Assembly (NCBI GenBank): GCA_013360745.1 | Contig: JABWBA010000024.1 | Coordinates: forward strand, 1-43,754 | Direction of reading: 5' to 3' | Source: Chthonomonadales bacterium | Lineage (GTDB): Bacteria; Armatimonadota; Chthonomonadetes; Chthonomonadales; CAJBBX01 | DNA: 43,754 bases | Shown here: positions 17,490-26,743 of the stretch, piece after piece | Layout of the letters: each line of letters starts with the position of its first letter | How positions within the stretch are numbered: position 1 is the stretch's first letter | The notes under the pieces: model-generated | What the model was told of the DNA's origin: nothing | Database searches by the model: none | The model's input: only the letters and a program-made list of their open reading frames with translations | Made by a program: the position numbers and the translations under genes

Positions 17490-18454
17490 GACCCGCCTCC
17501 ATCACCGCTCCTGAACCATTCTGCGGTTCTTCGCAGCCCTTCCTCGAGACTGACTCCCTCGCCCATCCCGAGCGCCTTCAGCTTCGTCACGTCCACCTTC
17601 CAGTACTGCGCATCGCCTGCCCAGCTCGCGCCGGTATAGTGGAACTCGACGTTTTGCAGGCCGAGAATATCGACGAGCATGGTCGCCAGCTCCGTCACCG
17701 AGTGGTTCTGGCCGGAGGAGATGTTGTAGGCCTCGCCCGGAGCGCCACGATCGGCCAGCAGCCTCAGCCCCGCAACCGTATCCGCGACATAGGTGAAGTC
17801 CCGCTGCTGCTTGCCGTCCCCGAGGATCTCCAGCCGTGTCGGGTCCCGCTCGAGCTTCCGCAGGAAGTCGAACACAATGTACCTGGGCACCCGGGGTCCG
17901 TAGCTATTGAAGATCCGGGCGATCACGGTCGGGATGCCGAATACCTCCAGGTAAATCCGGGCGACGTGTTCTGCGCAGAGCTTGCTGACGCCGTACGGAG
18001 AGATCGGGGCGGGCGGAAAATCCTCCGAGATGGGAAACCGATCCGGCTGGCCGTAGATCGCACCGGAGGATGCGAGCACCACCTTCGGCGTCACCCCCAG
18101 TTTCCGGAGGGTCTCCAGCAGTACGCACGTTCCGACGGCGTTGGCCTCGAAGTCCTGCAGCGGATCATCCACCGAACCAGGCACCGAGGCGTTGGCGGCC
18201 AGATGGTAAACCACATCGGGTCGTACCTCAGCGAGGATATCGCCCAGGGCGTCGCGGTCCCGGACATCGCCTTCGACGAGCTTGATCCGATCCGCCACCG
18301 CCGTGAGGTTGGCTTGCCTCCCGCCGTTGAGGTTGTCCAGCACCGTCACGGCTGCCCCGTCCGCGACCAGCCCCTCCACCAGATGCGAGCCCAGAAAGCC
18401 GCAGCCGCCGGTGATGAGTGCTGTTCCGATGTCTGTTGCCGCGCTTATCGTCAC
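17486..18454 (-). CDS. NAD-dependent nucleotide-sugar epimerase (GalE/WbpP-like SDR)
   Basis: A 322-residue extended SDR with TGGCGFLG (15-22), LASSGAIYG around 127-135 and an intact YxxxK (Y154, K158, in [12 protein letters not shown]). [15 protein letters not shown] and [15 protein letters not shown] complete the pattern of UDP-glucose/UDP-GlcNAc 4-epimerase-like enzymes; substrate is uncertain, and a role in the CDP-sugar route is also possible given its position next to rfbG. The start is GTG at 18454, overlapping the preceding TGA by 4 nt (GTGA) with GGAGGT 8 nt upstream; this is better than the ATG 30 nt further out, which would overlap the glycosyltransferase gene more deeply. Confidence 0.88.
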   Translation of the reverse strand: MTISAATDIGTALITGGCGFLGSHLVEGLVADGAAVTVLDNLNGGRQANLTAVADRIKLVEGDVRDRDALGDILAEVRPDVVYHLAANASVPGSVDDPLQDFEANAVGTCVLLETLRKLGVTPKVVLASSGAIYGQPDRFPISEDFPPAPISPYGVSKLCAEHVARIYLEVFGIPTVIARIFNSYGPRVPRYIVFDFLRKLERDPTRLEILGDGKQQRDFTYVADTVAGLRLLADRGAPGEAYNISSGQNHSVTELATMLVDILGLQNVEFHYTGASWAGDAQYWKVDVTKLKALGMGEGVSLEEGLRRTAEWFRSGDGGGS

Positions 18455-19674
18455 GTCGCCCAACCTCCATCCTTGGCCCTGCATCGCTCGCGTCCGGCCA
18501 CATACTGCGACACAACGCGCTGTGCGATCGCCTCAGGGCTGTAGGCACGCGCTTTCTGCCGGCCTGCCGCGCCCATGGCAGCAGCCAGGGATGCGCTGCT
18601 CAGCAGTCGCATTATAGCCGCAGCGACTGCCGCCGGCGTTGAGCTCTCTGCGAGGATCCCACTACCTGACGCTCCGATCAGCTCCCGCAGCGGGCCGATG
18701 TCGAGAGCCACAACAGGCTTGCCGTGCAGCCCGGCTTCAAGATAGATCAGGCCGAACGACTCAGCCTGCGAAGGCACGCACAGGAGCGTACACGCCGCAT
18801 AGAGGTCCTCGCGATCGTCGTTGCTGATCGGCCCCGGCTCGATGATCCGGGCGTCCTCCAGCAGCCGTCGTTGTGATGCCGTTGGCTCGTCCTGATCTGG
18901 CCCAACGAAGACGAACCGAACTTCGGGGAAGCTCTCCCAGACGATGGGGGCGCTCTCCAGCAGGAGCCCGTAGCCTTTGTAGTGGGCCTTGCGAGCCACA
19001 AAGAGGACGATTGGATGGTCGCCGAGTCCGTGCTTCTCCCTGGCGCGGAGTCCGTCTCCGGCGCCGAGGTTAGGGACGCCGATGCCGACGACCTCCACAC
19101 GACTCGCTGGAACGCCTCCTGCGACATAGAACGCCTTCTCCCACTCGGTGTGCGCCAGGATTCGGTCGGCCTTACAATACAGCCGGAAGTCGAGGGGGGA
19201 ATCGCCCCATGTTCCTGGATGGACGTGGGTGGTCATGATGAACGGGACGCCTTGTTCGTGCGCCAGAGCCTGGGCCGCATAGCCAAACAACTCTCTGCCG
19301 ACCCCGTTGAAGTGGATCACGTCGCAGGCCGGTACTGCGCGCCGGAGCGCAGGCAGCAGGGCGTACCGGAACAGCGCGATGGCCGCCCGATCTGTCGAGG
19401 AGTACCAGTGGAGCCGACAGACCGGCAGGAGAGCCAGGCGCCGCAATCCCCGCGGACAGAGGACCCGCACCTGGACGCCGTCCTCATCATAGGCTGCCTC
19501 CGGGTCTACTTCCGAGAGGCTCTCCCAGGTACTCGTCCGAAGACGGGATGTAAATCGTGTCGCCACCGTGACCTCGTGCCCCTGCCGCACCAACTCCTGG
19601 GCAAGATCACGAGCGTAGATCATCTGCCCTCCGATGATCGGCCAGTAGGCCGACGAAACGATGGCTACGCGCAA
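18451..19674 (-). CDS. GT-B glycosyltransferase, GT4 family
   Basis: A 407-residue glycosyltransferase. It starts LRVAIVSSAYWPIIGGQMIY, with IGGxxxY typical of GT4 acceptor domains. The donor half contains ILFVARKAHYKGYGLLLE-type sequence (here VLFVARKAHYKGYG), FVGPDQDEP, and the E-x7-E motif ESFGLIYLE followed by AGLHGKPVVALDIGPLRELI. The probable start is TTG at 19674, which overlaps the end of the preceding GT2 gene by 10 nt with CAGGG just upstream; an ATG further upstream would lie deep inside that gene. Sugar specificity is unknown. Confidence 0.87.
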   Translation of the reverse strand: MRVAIVSSAYWPIIGGQMIYARDLAQELVRQGHEVTVATRFTSRLRTSTWESLSEVDPEAAYDEDGVQVRVLCPRGLRRLALLPVCRLHWYSSTDRAAIALFRYALLPALRRAVPACDVIHFNGVGRELFGYAAQALAHEQGVPFIMTTHVHPGTWGDSPLDFRLYCKADRILAHTEWEKAFYVAGGVPASRVEVVGIGVPNLGAGDGLRAREKHGLGDHPIVLFVARKAHYKGYGLLLESAPIVWESFPEVRFVFVGPDQDEPTASQRRLLEDARIIEPGPISNDDREDLYAACTLLCVPSQAESFGLIYLEAGLHGKPVVALDIGPLRELIGASGSGILAESSTPAAVAAAIMRLLSSASLAAAMGAAGRQKARAYSPEAIAQRVVSQYVAGRERCRAKDGGWAT

Positions 19675-20630
19675 TGGACCCTGCGCCGGCCGGCTCCGGA
19701 ACCGGTGACGAGCGATTGCGCGTACCGTCGGAGCGCTCCGAGCGTGAAACGAGTTGCTCTGAGCACCCTTCCGGACCGTGCATCCGACCACGCCGTCCTG
19801 AAACCCTTCCATGGGTCCAGACGGTAGTATCGGAACCACTCCGCTTGCCGCACCGTGCTGCGCTGTTCATCGGCCAGCCAGTCAGCCATGCGCCACCAAT
19901 CGACGACGCGTCGTTCGGCGCGCTCCTGCTTACCGGCCACACGTGAGCTCTGACCTGGTCGGACCCGATACCGGTACAGGCGCCTGGGGACATAGTGCAC
20001 GTCGCCGTAGAACGTGAGTTGGGGAAACAGGATCACCCCCTCACCGTGCTGACCAAAGGCCTCATCCCACCCGGTCGTGCGATCGTAGGCGGATCGTCGA
20101 ATAAAGGCGACAGGTTCCGGCGCCGGAGCCCAGCAATACAGGCTCACGAACGGTGTTTCGGGTTCATCATCGTGCAGCGCCCGAACACCGAGACCGCTCG
20201 GCACATATCGTGCGCCCGCTGGGGTCGTCAACGGTTCATCATTCAGGTCGACCCACTGAAACGCACAGTAAGCCATGCTAACCATCGGGTGCGCTTCCAT
20301 ATAGCCAACCATCGTCTCCAGCAGATCGGGCGCGAGGGTGTCGTCCGGATCTGGAAAGTAGACGTACTTCGTACCATCGGTCGCCGCGGCATATCCACGA
20401 TTACGTGCCGCACACACGCCGCCGTTCGTCGTGGTGATCAGCCGTTGACGGGTGTCCGTTCCGATTGCAGCCCGAATCGCCTCCGCCGTATGATCGGTAC
20501 TCCCGTCATCGACGAGGATCTGCTCCCAGTCGGTAAACGTTTGACTCTGGACGCTCTGGATCATGCGTTCCACATAGGGAGCCACGTTGAAGCAGGGTGT
20601 GACAATGCTCACGCACGGTACCGAAGACAT
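19665..20630 (-). CDS. GT2 family glycosyltransferase
   Basis: A 321-residue GT-A glycosyltransferase starting VSIVTPCFNVAPYVERMI, with ILVDDGSTDHT (nucleotide site), CAARNRGYAAATDGTKYVYF and the metal site DPDD. WDEAFGQHGEG follows in the acceptor half. The C-terminal 70 residues are rich in Arg and Trp. Its ATG immediately follows the TAG of the next GT2 gene with no gap, and its end overlaps the TTG of the GT4 gene downstream. Confidence 0.9.
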   Translation of the reverse strand: MSSVPCVSIVTPCFNVAPYVERMIQSVQSQTFTDWEQILVDDGSTDHTAEAIRAAIGTDTRQRLITTTNGGVCAARNRGYAAATDGTKYVYFPDPDDTLAPDLLETMVGYMEAHPMVSMAYCAFQWVDLNDEPLTTPAGARYVPSGLGVRALHDDEPETPFVSLYCWAPAPEPVAFIRRSAYDRTTGWDEAFGQHGEGVILFPQLTFYGDVHYVPRRLYRYRVRPGQSSRVAGKQERAERRVVDWWRMADWLADEQRSTVRQAEWFRYYRLDPWKGFRTAWSDARSGRVLRATRFTLGALRRYAQSLVTGSGAGRRRVHCA

Positions 20631-21578
20631 CTATGCGCGGCCGGGCAGGTTTGGCAAAGGCGCCGGGATGCGCAGCGCGGCTTTGATCGCTACTTTGAGC
20701 ATGCGCATATCGCACACAGTCGGATCGAGCGCCAGCATCTGTCGGAAAAACCGCAGCGCGATCGAAGGATTCCTCGTCCAAGCATAGTGCTCGATCGCGA
20801 CACGCCTGCAGAAACGGGCCGAGTTCCTCTGCAGCGCCTGCCGCAGCGGATCCTGAACAGGCAAGGACCGCATGGCTTTGCGATGGGCCGCGACGATGTC
20901 CAGATCCTGCTTGTAGCGCTCGGTGACGGTCTTCGACGCCTCGTGGAGCCTGTAGAGCGACAGCAGTCGGTCCATCCCCCGGATCCGATGCCCGAGCAGC
21001 ATCGCCCGGAGCCAGTAATCATGGTCGAAGGCGTACTGCATGCCGTTGTCAAACTCGCCCACCGCTCGGCAGACATCCAACCGGAGGAACAGCGAAGGCT
21101 GGGGGACCAGATTATAGGCGATGAAGTCCTCGATGCTCAGATCGCCTGCATAGAGACATTCATCCATCGGCGAGCCGTCCGCCGTAATATACTGACACCT
21201 GCCCAGCAGCATCGTCAGGGACGGATCCGACGCAAACGCTTCGCCGACCGCATGCAACGTTCCCGGCGTATACAGGTCATCGGAGTTGAGGAACGCGAAT
21301 AGATCGCCCGTGGCCCGCCGCAACCCCTTGTTCAGCGCGTCGGTCTGCCCTTTGTCCTTCTCGCTGACCCACCAGGCCAGATGCCCCTCGTACTTGCGGA
21401 TGATCTCGACGGAGCCGTCCGTACTCCCCCCATCGACGATCATCCACTCGAGGTTCGGGTAGTCCTGCTCAACGATCGACTGAGCCGTCGCCTCAAGGTA
21501 CTGCGCCTGGTTGTAGGACGGGGTGACGAGGGTGATTCTGGGTGCCATCGTCATCGTCCGCCTGTTTCCATCACTCAT
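20631..21578 (-). CDS. GT2 family glycosyltransferase
   Basis: A 315-residue GT-A glycosyltransferase. It has ITLVTPSYNQAQYLEATAQS, MIVDGGSTDGSVEII, KDKGQTDALNKGLRRATGD and the FLNSDD metal-site motif, the pattern of the WcaA-like GT2 group that reads NKGxxxAxGDxFxxLNSDD. FDHDYWLRAMLLG in the second half matches the same group. The start is uncertain among three in-frame ATGs: 21578 (8-nt overlap with the kinase gene), 21590 (20-nt overlap) and 21548 (after the kinase stop). 21578 is chosen for tight coupling. Confidence 0.88.
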   Translation of the reverse strand: MSDGNRRTMTMAPRITLVTPSYNQAQYLEATAQSIVEQDYPNLEWMIVDGGSTDGSVEIIRKYEGHLAWWVSEKDKGQTDALNKGLRRATGDLFAFLNSDDLYTPGTLHAVGEAFASDPSLTMLLGRCQYITADGSPMDECLYAGDLSIEDFIAYNLVPQPSLFLRLDVCRAVGEFDNGMQYAFDHDYWLRAMLLGHRIRGMDRLLSLYRLHEASKTVTERYKQDLDIVAAHRKAMRSLPVQDPLRQALQRNSARFCRRVAIEHYAWTRNPSIALRFFRQMLALDPTVCDMRMLKVAIKAALRIPAPLPNLPGRA

Positions 21579-22569
21579 GCACGGCCCCATCCAGCTGCGC
21601 TGCTGCGCGGATCTCGTCCAGGGTCACCGATGCGGTACCGGACTTCCGGACCACGGCGCCGCCGGCCCAGTTAGCGACGCGCGCTGCATCGACCACCGTA
21701 AGCCCTGCCATCAGGGCGGCCGTGGCCGCAGTCACCACGGTGTCTCCGGCGCCGACAGTATCATACACTTCTACCGGCACGGCGTCAAGATGCACCCGCT
21801 CGGGGTCGGCGGCGTACAGGCAGAGCCCGGACGCACCGCCCGTAACGATCAGGGTGTCGATATCGAGCGAACGCCGCAGGCTGCCGGCGGCGTCCGAAGG
21901 CGCGGTCGCGCCCGGTTCATCGACGGCCTCGGCCAGTTCGTGTTCATTCATCGTTATAAGGTTGGCGCCTCGCAGGTGTGCGAGATGAGCGGGTTTGCAG
22001 TTGGCGGTCACCATCACGCCGCGCTCCCGCACGTATCGCACACGCTCTGGAGTCATCACGCCTGCGACGACGCCCTTCCTGTAGTCGCTGATCACCAGTG
22101 CGCCGACCGTGTCGCGGATCCGATCTCGAAGTCGCTCCCAGAGAGCGGTTCGCAGATCCTCCGGCAAGGGCTTTCTCGACTCATGATCGACCCGAACAAC
22201 CTGCTGATTGTGGGCGACGATGCGGGTCTTGGACGTCGTCGGCCGATCGGGATCATACAGGATACCATCGACAGGGATTCCCGCCGCCTGGAGGCGCCCC
22301 TTCAACAGCTCGGCTTCCCGATCGCACCCGACGATGCCGAACGCCTGCACATCCAGCCCGAGAGTCCGCAGGTTCACTGCCACGTTGGCCGCACCGCCCG
22401 GTGTGTACGTTCTTCGATCCGGATCGGCTTCGAGAACCGGCACAGGGGCTTCGGGAGAGATGCGCGAGACCATGCCGTAGATGTACTCGTCGAGCATCAG
22501 ATCTCCGAGCACGACGACCGTTCTGCCCGCTGCCGTGGCAAGCCTGTCGAGCAGTGCGCTGCGGTCCAT
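21571..22569 (-). CDS. rfaE1: PfkB-family heptose-7-phosphate kinase (RfaE1/HldE kinase domain-like)
   Basis: A 332-residue ribokinase-fold enzyme matching the N-terminal kinase domain of HldE, which phosphorylates D-glycero-beta-D-manno-heptose 7-phosphate at C1. Landmarks are VVLGDLMLDEYIYGMVSRISPEAP-type start (18-42), PGGAANVAVNLRTLG (57-71), ISDYRKGVV (160-168), ITMNEHELAEAV and the catalytic GAGD (273-276). The adenylyltransferase half of bifunctional HldE is absent. No gmhA, gmhB or hldD is in the window, so the heptose pathway would have to be completed elsewhere. A related sugar phosphate as substrate cannot be excluded. The ATG overlaps the upstream TGA by one base. Confidence 0.85.
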   Translation of the reverse strand: MDRSALLDRLATAAGRTVVVLGDLMLDEYIYGMVSRISPEAPVPVLEADPDRRTYTPGGAANVAVNLRTLGLDVQAFGIVGCDREAELLKGRLQAAGIPVDGILYDPDRPTTSKTRIVAHNQQVVRVDHESRKPLPEDLRTALWERLRDRIRDTVGALVISDYRKGVVAGVMTPERVRYVRERGVMVTANCKPAHLAHLRGANLITMNEHELAEAVDEPGATAPSDAAGSLRRSLDIDTLIVTGGASGLCLYAADPERVHLDAVPVEVYDTVGAGDTVVTAATAALMAGLTVVDAARVANWAGGAVVRKSGTASVTLDEIRAAAQLDGAVHE

Positions 22570-23768
22570 CAGCGGCGCCGGGCGAGGCTGGCCGCTTCGC
22601 GCGCCGCGTCCAGGAACACCCTTGCGAAGGATTGCATCCGCTGGGACAGCGATGCCCGAGCGTGCGCCTCCAGTTCATTATCCGGACCGGATCGGCCGCG
22701 CGCCCACACGGCGGCCAGCCGTTCGGAGAGATCGTGTGGATCGTCGACACGGAAGTACACACCTCCCGGCGGATCCTGTTCCAGATGGACGGGCAGATCG
22801 GAGGCCAGGACGCTCTTGCCCAGCGACTTCGCCTCCTCGATGCCGGTGTTCCAGCCCTCGAACCGCGAAGGCTGGAGCAGCGCTATCGACTGGCGCATCA
22901 GGGGCAATACGTGCGCGCGCGGAACGTACCCCAGCATGACCAACCTGTCGCGCATGCCGGCCCGCGCTATCGCCGCGAGGAGCTCACCGAAAAACGTCGG
23001 ATTCCGGCTGTCATGCGCATTGCCGGAGCATGCGACGATGACGCCGGCCTCTCGCGCCGGCTCCATCTGAAGCGCCTCCAGAACTCGATGATGGTTCTTA
23101 TGCGCCCAGAACTGGTTGGGCGTGTAGAAAAAACGGTCGGACAGATGGTATTCGTCGCATACCCATGCCGGATCGCGATCATAGATCCCATCGGGCATCG
23201 GCGAGACGAACCGGACGACTCGGGCCTTCGCTGCTGCCTCCGGAAAGAGCCGGGCGAGGTCGGCCTTCACCGCTTCGCTGCTCATGACGAGGACATCGGC
23301 GCTCAAGGCGATGGCCGCGGACGAATCATGAACCCGGGCAGCGCCCTCGGGCGAATAGGCCTCCGGAACGTGAGCATACTGGAAATCGGGAATCCATCCG
23401 ACGAACGGGACCGGTCCGGCATCCGGAAAAACCTGCGTACCGAACAGCGCATCCGCCCCCCAGTCGCGCAGGGCCTTTTCCGTTGTCGACACGGCCCGCA
23501 CCGGCAATCCGGACCTTCCAGCCCGGTTCAGCGCCCGTCGCCCGAGCGACAGGCCCGAACTGCCCGCAGGGATGACGATCAACTCGTCCGCCAGGTCGCC
23601 CACTCGGCGCGCATCGCCTGCGTCATCCCAGCTGATCAACCCCGTGACCGGCCGTTCCGGCTCCGGCAACGTCGCGAAAGCCGCCCGCAACAGCCGGTAG
23701 TACTCCAGCCCGCCTGTCCATTGCTCGCTCATCGGACCCAGGGCCAGACGGAAACGACGATGGCTCAT
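22569..23768 (-). CDS. GT-B glycosyltransferase, GT4 family
   Basis: A 399-residue glycosyltransferase beginning MSHRRFRLALGPMSEQWTGG. The central part has GWIPDFQYAHVPEAYSPE and the donor half YTPNQFWAHKNHHRVLEAL, then SRFEGWNTGIEEAKSLGKSV with the E-x7-E residues, and ASDLPVHLEQDPPGGVYF. The PDFQ/HxP and FWxHKNH patterns belong to GT4 enzymes found in O-antigen loci. The ATG at 23768 overlaps the methyltransferase TGA (ATGA), which is why a longer in-frame extension was rejected. Confidence 0.9.
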   Translation of the reverse strand: MSHRRFRLALGPMSEQWTGGLEYYRLLRAAFATLPEPERPVTGLISWDDAGDARRVGDLADELIVIPAGSSGLSLGRRALNRAGRSGLPVRAVSTTEKALRDWGADALFGTQVFPDAGPVPFVGWIPDFQYAHVPEAYSPEGAARVHDSSAAIALSADVLVMSSEAVKADLARLFPEAAAKARVVRFVSPMPDGIYDRDPAWVCDEYHLSDRFFYTPNQFWAHKNHHRVLEALQMEPAREAGVIVACSGNAHDSRNPTFFGELLAAIARAGMRDRLVMLGYVPRAHVLPLMRQSIALLQPSRFEGWNTGIEEAKSLGKSVLASDLPVHLEQDPPGGVYFRVDDPHDLSERLAAVWARGRSGPDNELEAHARASLSQRMQSFARVFLDAAREAASLARRR

Positions 23769-24640
23769 GGATGCGCACCTCCGTTGACGAACAGGAACGA
23801 ATACAGCCGCCCCGGGGTTCGATCGAAATGCGACATCCGCCTCAAATACGCCGAGAGCGCCGGCCTGCACGAGAGCGCGATTCGAGCCGCCATGGCGCCG
23901 ATCTTCCGGCTCAGATTGGCGACCGCCTCCCCACGGATTCCCGCAGCCGTTTTCGGATAGTAGTTGATGACGGAATCGTAGGGGCCCAGGATATGACGGC
24001 ATTCCAGACCCGCCGCGCTAGCCGCATCCTGGTATTCGTCCAGCCTGAATGCGTGCTCGCCGCCGTACATCGAATGGAGGGGATGGCTGCCCAGGAAGGC
24101 CTCGAGCTGCGCGTCATTGTCGGCGACGTGCTCCCGCGTTGCCAGCATCAGTCCGCCGGGCTTCAATACTCTGGCGCACTCCGCAAGGCCCGCGGGAAGG
24201 CTGCGAAAGTGATGCAGGGCCTGACGAGCGTAGACGGCATCGAAGGCGCTGTTGGCGAACGGAAGCGCTTCGGCTCCTCCGCCCGCAACCAGCAGCGTGC
24301 CCGAACCGACATCGAATGCAATGGAAGTCACAGCTCCCAGTCCTACGGTGGAGGAGAGGTCGGGGTCCATGGCCGCGACGGTGTGGCCGAGGCGTGCGAA
24401 CGCGTAGGAGGCGATGCCGTTGCCGCAGCCGAGATCGAGTACCGTACGCGAACGCGTCGACCGTTCCATCTGGAGCAGCCGCACGACCGCACGGAACTCG
24501 TCACTCGCAGCGAACCGCCGTGCCTCGGCCAATACATCGTGGCCGAGATACGATTCCCGCACCACATGGCCAAGGCCCGGCTGCTTTCGAAGCCAGAGGA
24601 CGGCCTCTTCCCAGGTAGCCTGCTCCGATCGCGTCATCAT
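23765..24640 (-). CDS. Class I SAM-dependent methyltransferase
   Basis: A 291-residue protein with the SAM motif VLDLGCGNGIASYAFARLGH, AMDPD at the second strand end, EALPFANSAFDAVYARQALHH and ARVLKPGGLMLATREHV, the standard Methyltransf_11 order. The N-terminal 60 residues are helical and precede the fold, and the C-terminal 80 residues probably form a substrate cap. It likely methylates a glycan or sugar intermediate. Two adjacent ATGs (24640, 24637) are possible starts; no clear SD is visible, and the preceding gene stops 9 nt upstream. Confidence 0.87.
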   Translation of the reverse strand: MMTRSEQATWEEAVLWLRKQPGLGHVVRESYLGHDVLAEARRFAASDEFRAVVRLLQMERSTRSRTVLDLGCGNGIASYAFARLGHTVAAMDPDLSSTVGLGAVTSIAFDVGSGTLLVAGGGAEALPFANSAFDAVYARQALHHFRSLPAGLAECARVLKPGGLMLATREHVADNDAQLEAFLGSHPLHSMYGGEHAFRLDEYQDAASAAGLECRHILGPYDSVINYYPKTAAGIRGEAVANLSRKIGAMAARIALSCRPALSAYLRRMSHFDRTPGRLYSFLFVNGGAHP

Positions 24641-24649
24641 CGTTGATGA

Positions 24650-25765
24650 TCAGAGCCGCTCGAAACTGCCCACAAGCGTCTCCATCCGTTCCCGCCAGTT
24701 ATGGTCCCGCAGGGTGCGCGCCTGACCGGCGGAGGCCATCGCTTCGCGGCGCTCATTATCCGCCAGAAGGTTCGCCACCACCTCGGCGCATTCATCTGCC
24801 GATCGATAGTCCGCGACCTCGCGGCCAGCATCGAAGTAGTCGGACAGATTCGGCTTTGCATCGGTGACCAGGGCCGCGCCCACACCGGTCGCTTCGAAGA
24901 GGCGGAGGTTGTTGCAGTATGGTTCAATATCGCCATGGTGGTTAAGCGTAACTCTCGAGGCGGCCAGGATCCGATACATCGACAATCCCCAGGCCTTCCC
25001 CTGCACGCGCTCGCGAAGCGGGGATCCTGATGGCAGCGCCTCAGGGGTCGATGTCCAGATGCGCAGATCGGCGTGTCGCGCGACTCGTTCCAGCCATCCG
25101 ATGCGGCTGGAGTGTACCCCGTGCAGAGATCCCACGAAACTGACGGGTATCGTTCGATCCGGCTCACCGAGCCGGTCCTGCACGCTCGGATCGAACGCCA
25201 GACGGTGGAGTTCCGCTCGTAGACCGCGCCTCTCGAACCGCTCGACTGTGGGCGGGAACGACGATATCGCAAGATCGTAGAGGCTCCAATCCCGATCCGG
25301 CAGGGGTGTGGCCGCGTGCTGCACCACGAGGCATCGGGTGAGCGGCCGGAGGGCGCGGACCATCGCGTCATCGATCGTGAAGGCGTTCTGATTGAGGATG
25401 ACATCGGGCTGGAAGTCCCTGACCTGGGCGAGCAGCGCCGGCAGCTCCCAACCCTTATCCGGGACCCGGACCCGCCACGGCAGGACGCCGCGCCGCATCC
25501 GCCACACGGGGCGGCTCGGAGGCGGGAGCCTCACGCCGTGCTCACGCGCCCAGGCGCGTTGGAGCGGTCCGTTGTTAATATACAGCTCGCGCGCCTCATG
25601 GCCGAGTGCACGAAGATTGCGGCTGTAGAAATCGGCGACGCTGAAGAGGCTGTCGTATCTGGCTCTGAGCTGGTCGTCATAGGAGCGGGACGCAAGGCCC
25701 GGTTCGCGCCCATAGAGGTCCGAGAGAAACTCCGGGTAATCCGTGTTAACGATAAGGATGCGCAC
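24650..25765 (-). CDS. CgeB-like glycosyltransferase
   Basis: A 371-residue GT-B protein of the CgeB (spore-maturation protein B) type. The N-terminus is MRILIVNTDYPEFL, followed by FYSRNLRALGHEARELYIN. The middle has DVILNQNAFTID and CLVVQHAATPLPDRDW, and the C-terminal half has VSFVGSLHGVHSSRIGWLERV, VTLNHHGDIEPYCNNLRLFEATG and LSDYFDAGREV, which are typical of the family (N-x-RxFEATGxGA and LxDYFDxGxE). Such enzymes occur in O-antigen and capsule loci. GTG at 25765 is the start, 6 nt after the GT2 stop. Confidence 0.87.
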   Translation of the reverse strand: MRILIVNTDYPEFLSDLYGREPGLASRSYDDQLRARYDSLFSVADFYSRNLRALGHEARELYINNGPLQRAWAREHGVRLPPPSRPVWRMRRGVLPWRVRVPDKGWELPALLAQVRDFQPDVILNQNAFTIDDAMVRALRPLTRCLVVQHAATPLPDRDWSLYDLAISSFPPTVERFERRGLRAELHRLAFDPSVQDRLGEPDRTIPVSFVGSLHGVHSSRIGWLERVARHADLRIWTSTPEALPSGSPLRERVQGKAWGLSMYRILAASRVTLNHHGDIEPYCNNLRLFEATGVGAALVTDAKPNLSDYFDAGREVADYRSADECAEVVANLLADNERREAMASAGQARTLRDHNWRERMETLVGSFERL

Positions 25766-25771
25766 GTCGGG

Positions 25772-26743
25772 TCAGACGGATGGAGTTCCGGAAGCGTTCC
25801 AGGACTCCAGCTGGCCGCACACCTGCCCCAGCCGTTCGAGACGGTAGGAGGCGTGCTCCCAGATGTAGTTGGGCAAAGCCGGATAGCGGCGTCGATCCCG
25901 TATAAGGGCGGCTCCGGCGATATCGAGGGCGAAGCCGAGCGCAATCCTGAGCATCTTGAAGCGGAGCCGAAGCGCTCCAGCGCCGGGTACCGGGTCGTTG
26001 GCGCTGCATCGGTACCCGTACAGCCCGCCGAGAAACCGTCGCCGGATGATCCATAGGACGCTCATCTTCTCGGGGCGAACCAGGTGGTCGACGCGAAGGC
26101 CGGGCTCGATGTGGATCGCGTCGGGTCCGAAGCGTTCCCGAAGCCGGTCCTGGAGCGCGGTCTCCTCGCCATACGCCATGGTCATCCCCGTCATACCGAG
26201 CTCAGGATCGAAGCCGCCGACATCCTCGAGCGCGTCCTTCCGAATGACCATGTTCATGCCAGACAGCGAACGGCCGATCAGAGGTCCTCGGTCTGAACCG
26301 AAGTCAACCGAACCGTAGGCGTCACGGAACCAGACCGGCCTCGGCGTCATATAGAACGCTCCCGCAGGCCCGCCGAACATGACCGGATGGACCTCGCGGA
26401 TAACCCGGAGCGCCGTCGAGACCCACTCCGGCGGCAGTTTGCAGTCGTCGTCCACATAGGCGACGTACTCGCCCCTGGCCTCTCGATAGCCCCTGTTGCG
26501 GGCGTGGGACAGGCCGACCTGTTCCTCCCGGATGCACCGGAGGCCGGGAATGCGGCCCGCAAACGGTCGTACGGCGGCGGCGATGTCTCCCGGCGAAGCG
26601 TTGTCGATCACGAGCGCTTCATAGGCCTGAGCCGGGGCGTCCTGTTCCGCCAGCGTGCTCAGGACCTGAGCGACGAGGTCCGGGCGGTTATAGGTGCAGA
26701 TGACGATGGAGAGCGAGAGTATCTCGCCGTTACCGTCCGACAC
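25772..26743 (-). CDS. GT2 family glycosyltransferase
   Basis: A 323-residue GT-A enzyme: LSIVICTYNRPDLVAQVL, ALVIDNASPGD, GLSHARNRGYREARGEYVAY and the DDD metal site, then GGFDPELGMTG and the acidic motif GEETALQDRLRE. It resembles the GT2 protein at 32136-33134, and both follow a related GT4 gene, so the pair looks duplicated. The start is placed at GTG 26743, which has AGGAAGG 8 nt upstream and overlaps the GT4 stop by 14 nt. A TTG at 26761 would give a protein six residues longer. Confidence 0.88.
   Translation of the reverse strand: MSDGNGEILSLSIVICTYNRPDLVAQVLSTLAEQDAPAQAYEALVIDNASPGDIAAAVRPFAGRIPGLRCIREEQVGLSHARNRGYREARGEYVAYVDDDCKLPPEWVSTALRVIREVHPVMFGGPAGAFYMTPRPVWFRDAYGSVDFGSDRGPLIGRSLSGMNMVIRKDALEDVGGFDPELGMTGMTMAYGEETALQDRLRERFGPDAIHIEPGLRVDHLVRPEKMSVLWIIRRRFLGGLYGYRCSANDPVPGAGALRLRFKMLRIALGFALDIAGAALIRDRRRYPALPNYIWEHASYRLERLGQVCGQLESWNASGTPSV

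Noticed and set aside
22098-23960. A 620-residue open frame on the plus strand
   Set aside because: It lies opposite two well-supported genes (the kinase and a GT4), is Arg/Pro/Ala-rich without domain motifs, and is explained by the high GC of the coding strand. The same applies to plus-strand frames near 1927-2985, 21523-23070, 29193-29936 and 30083-31225.
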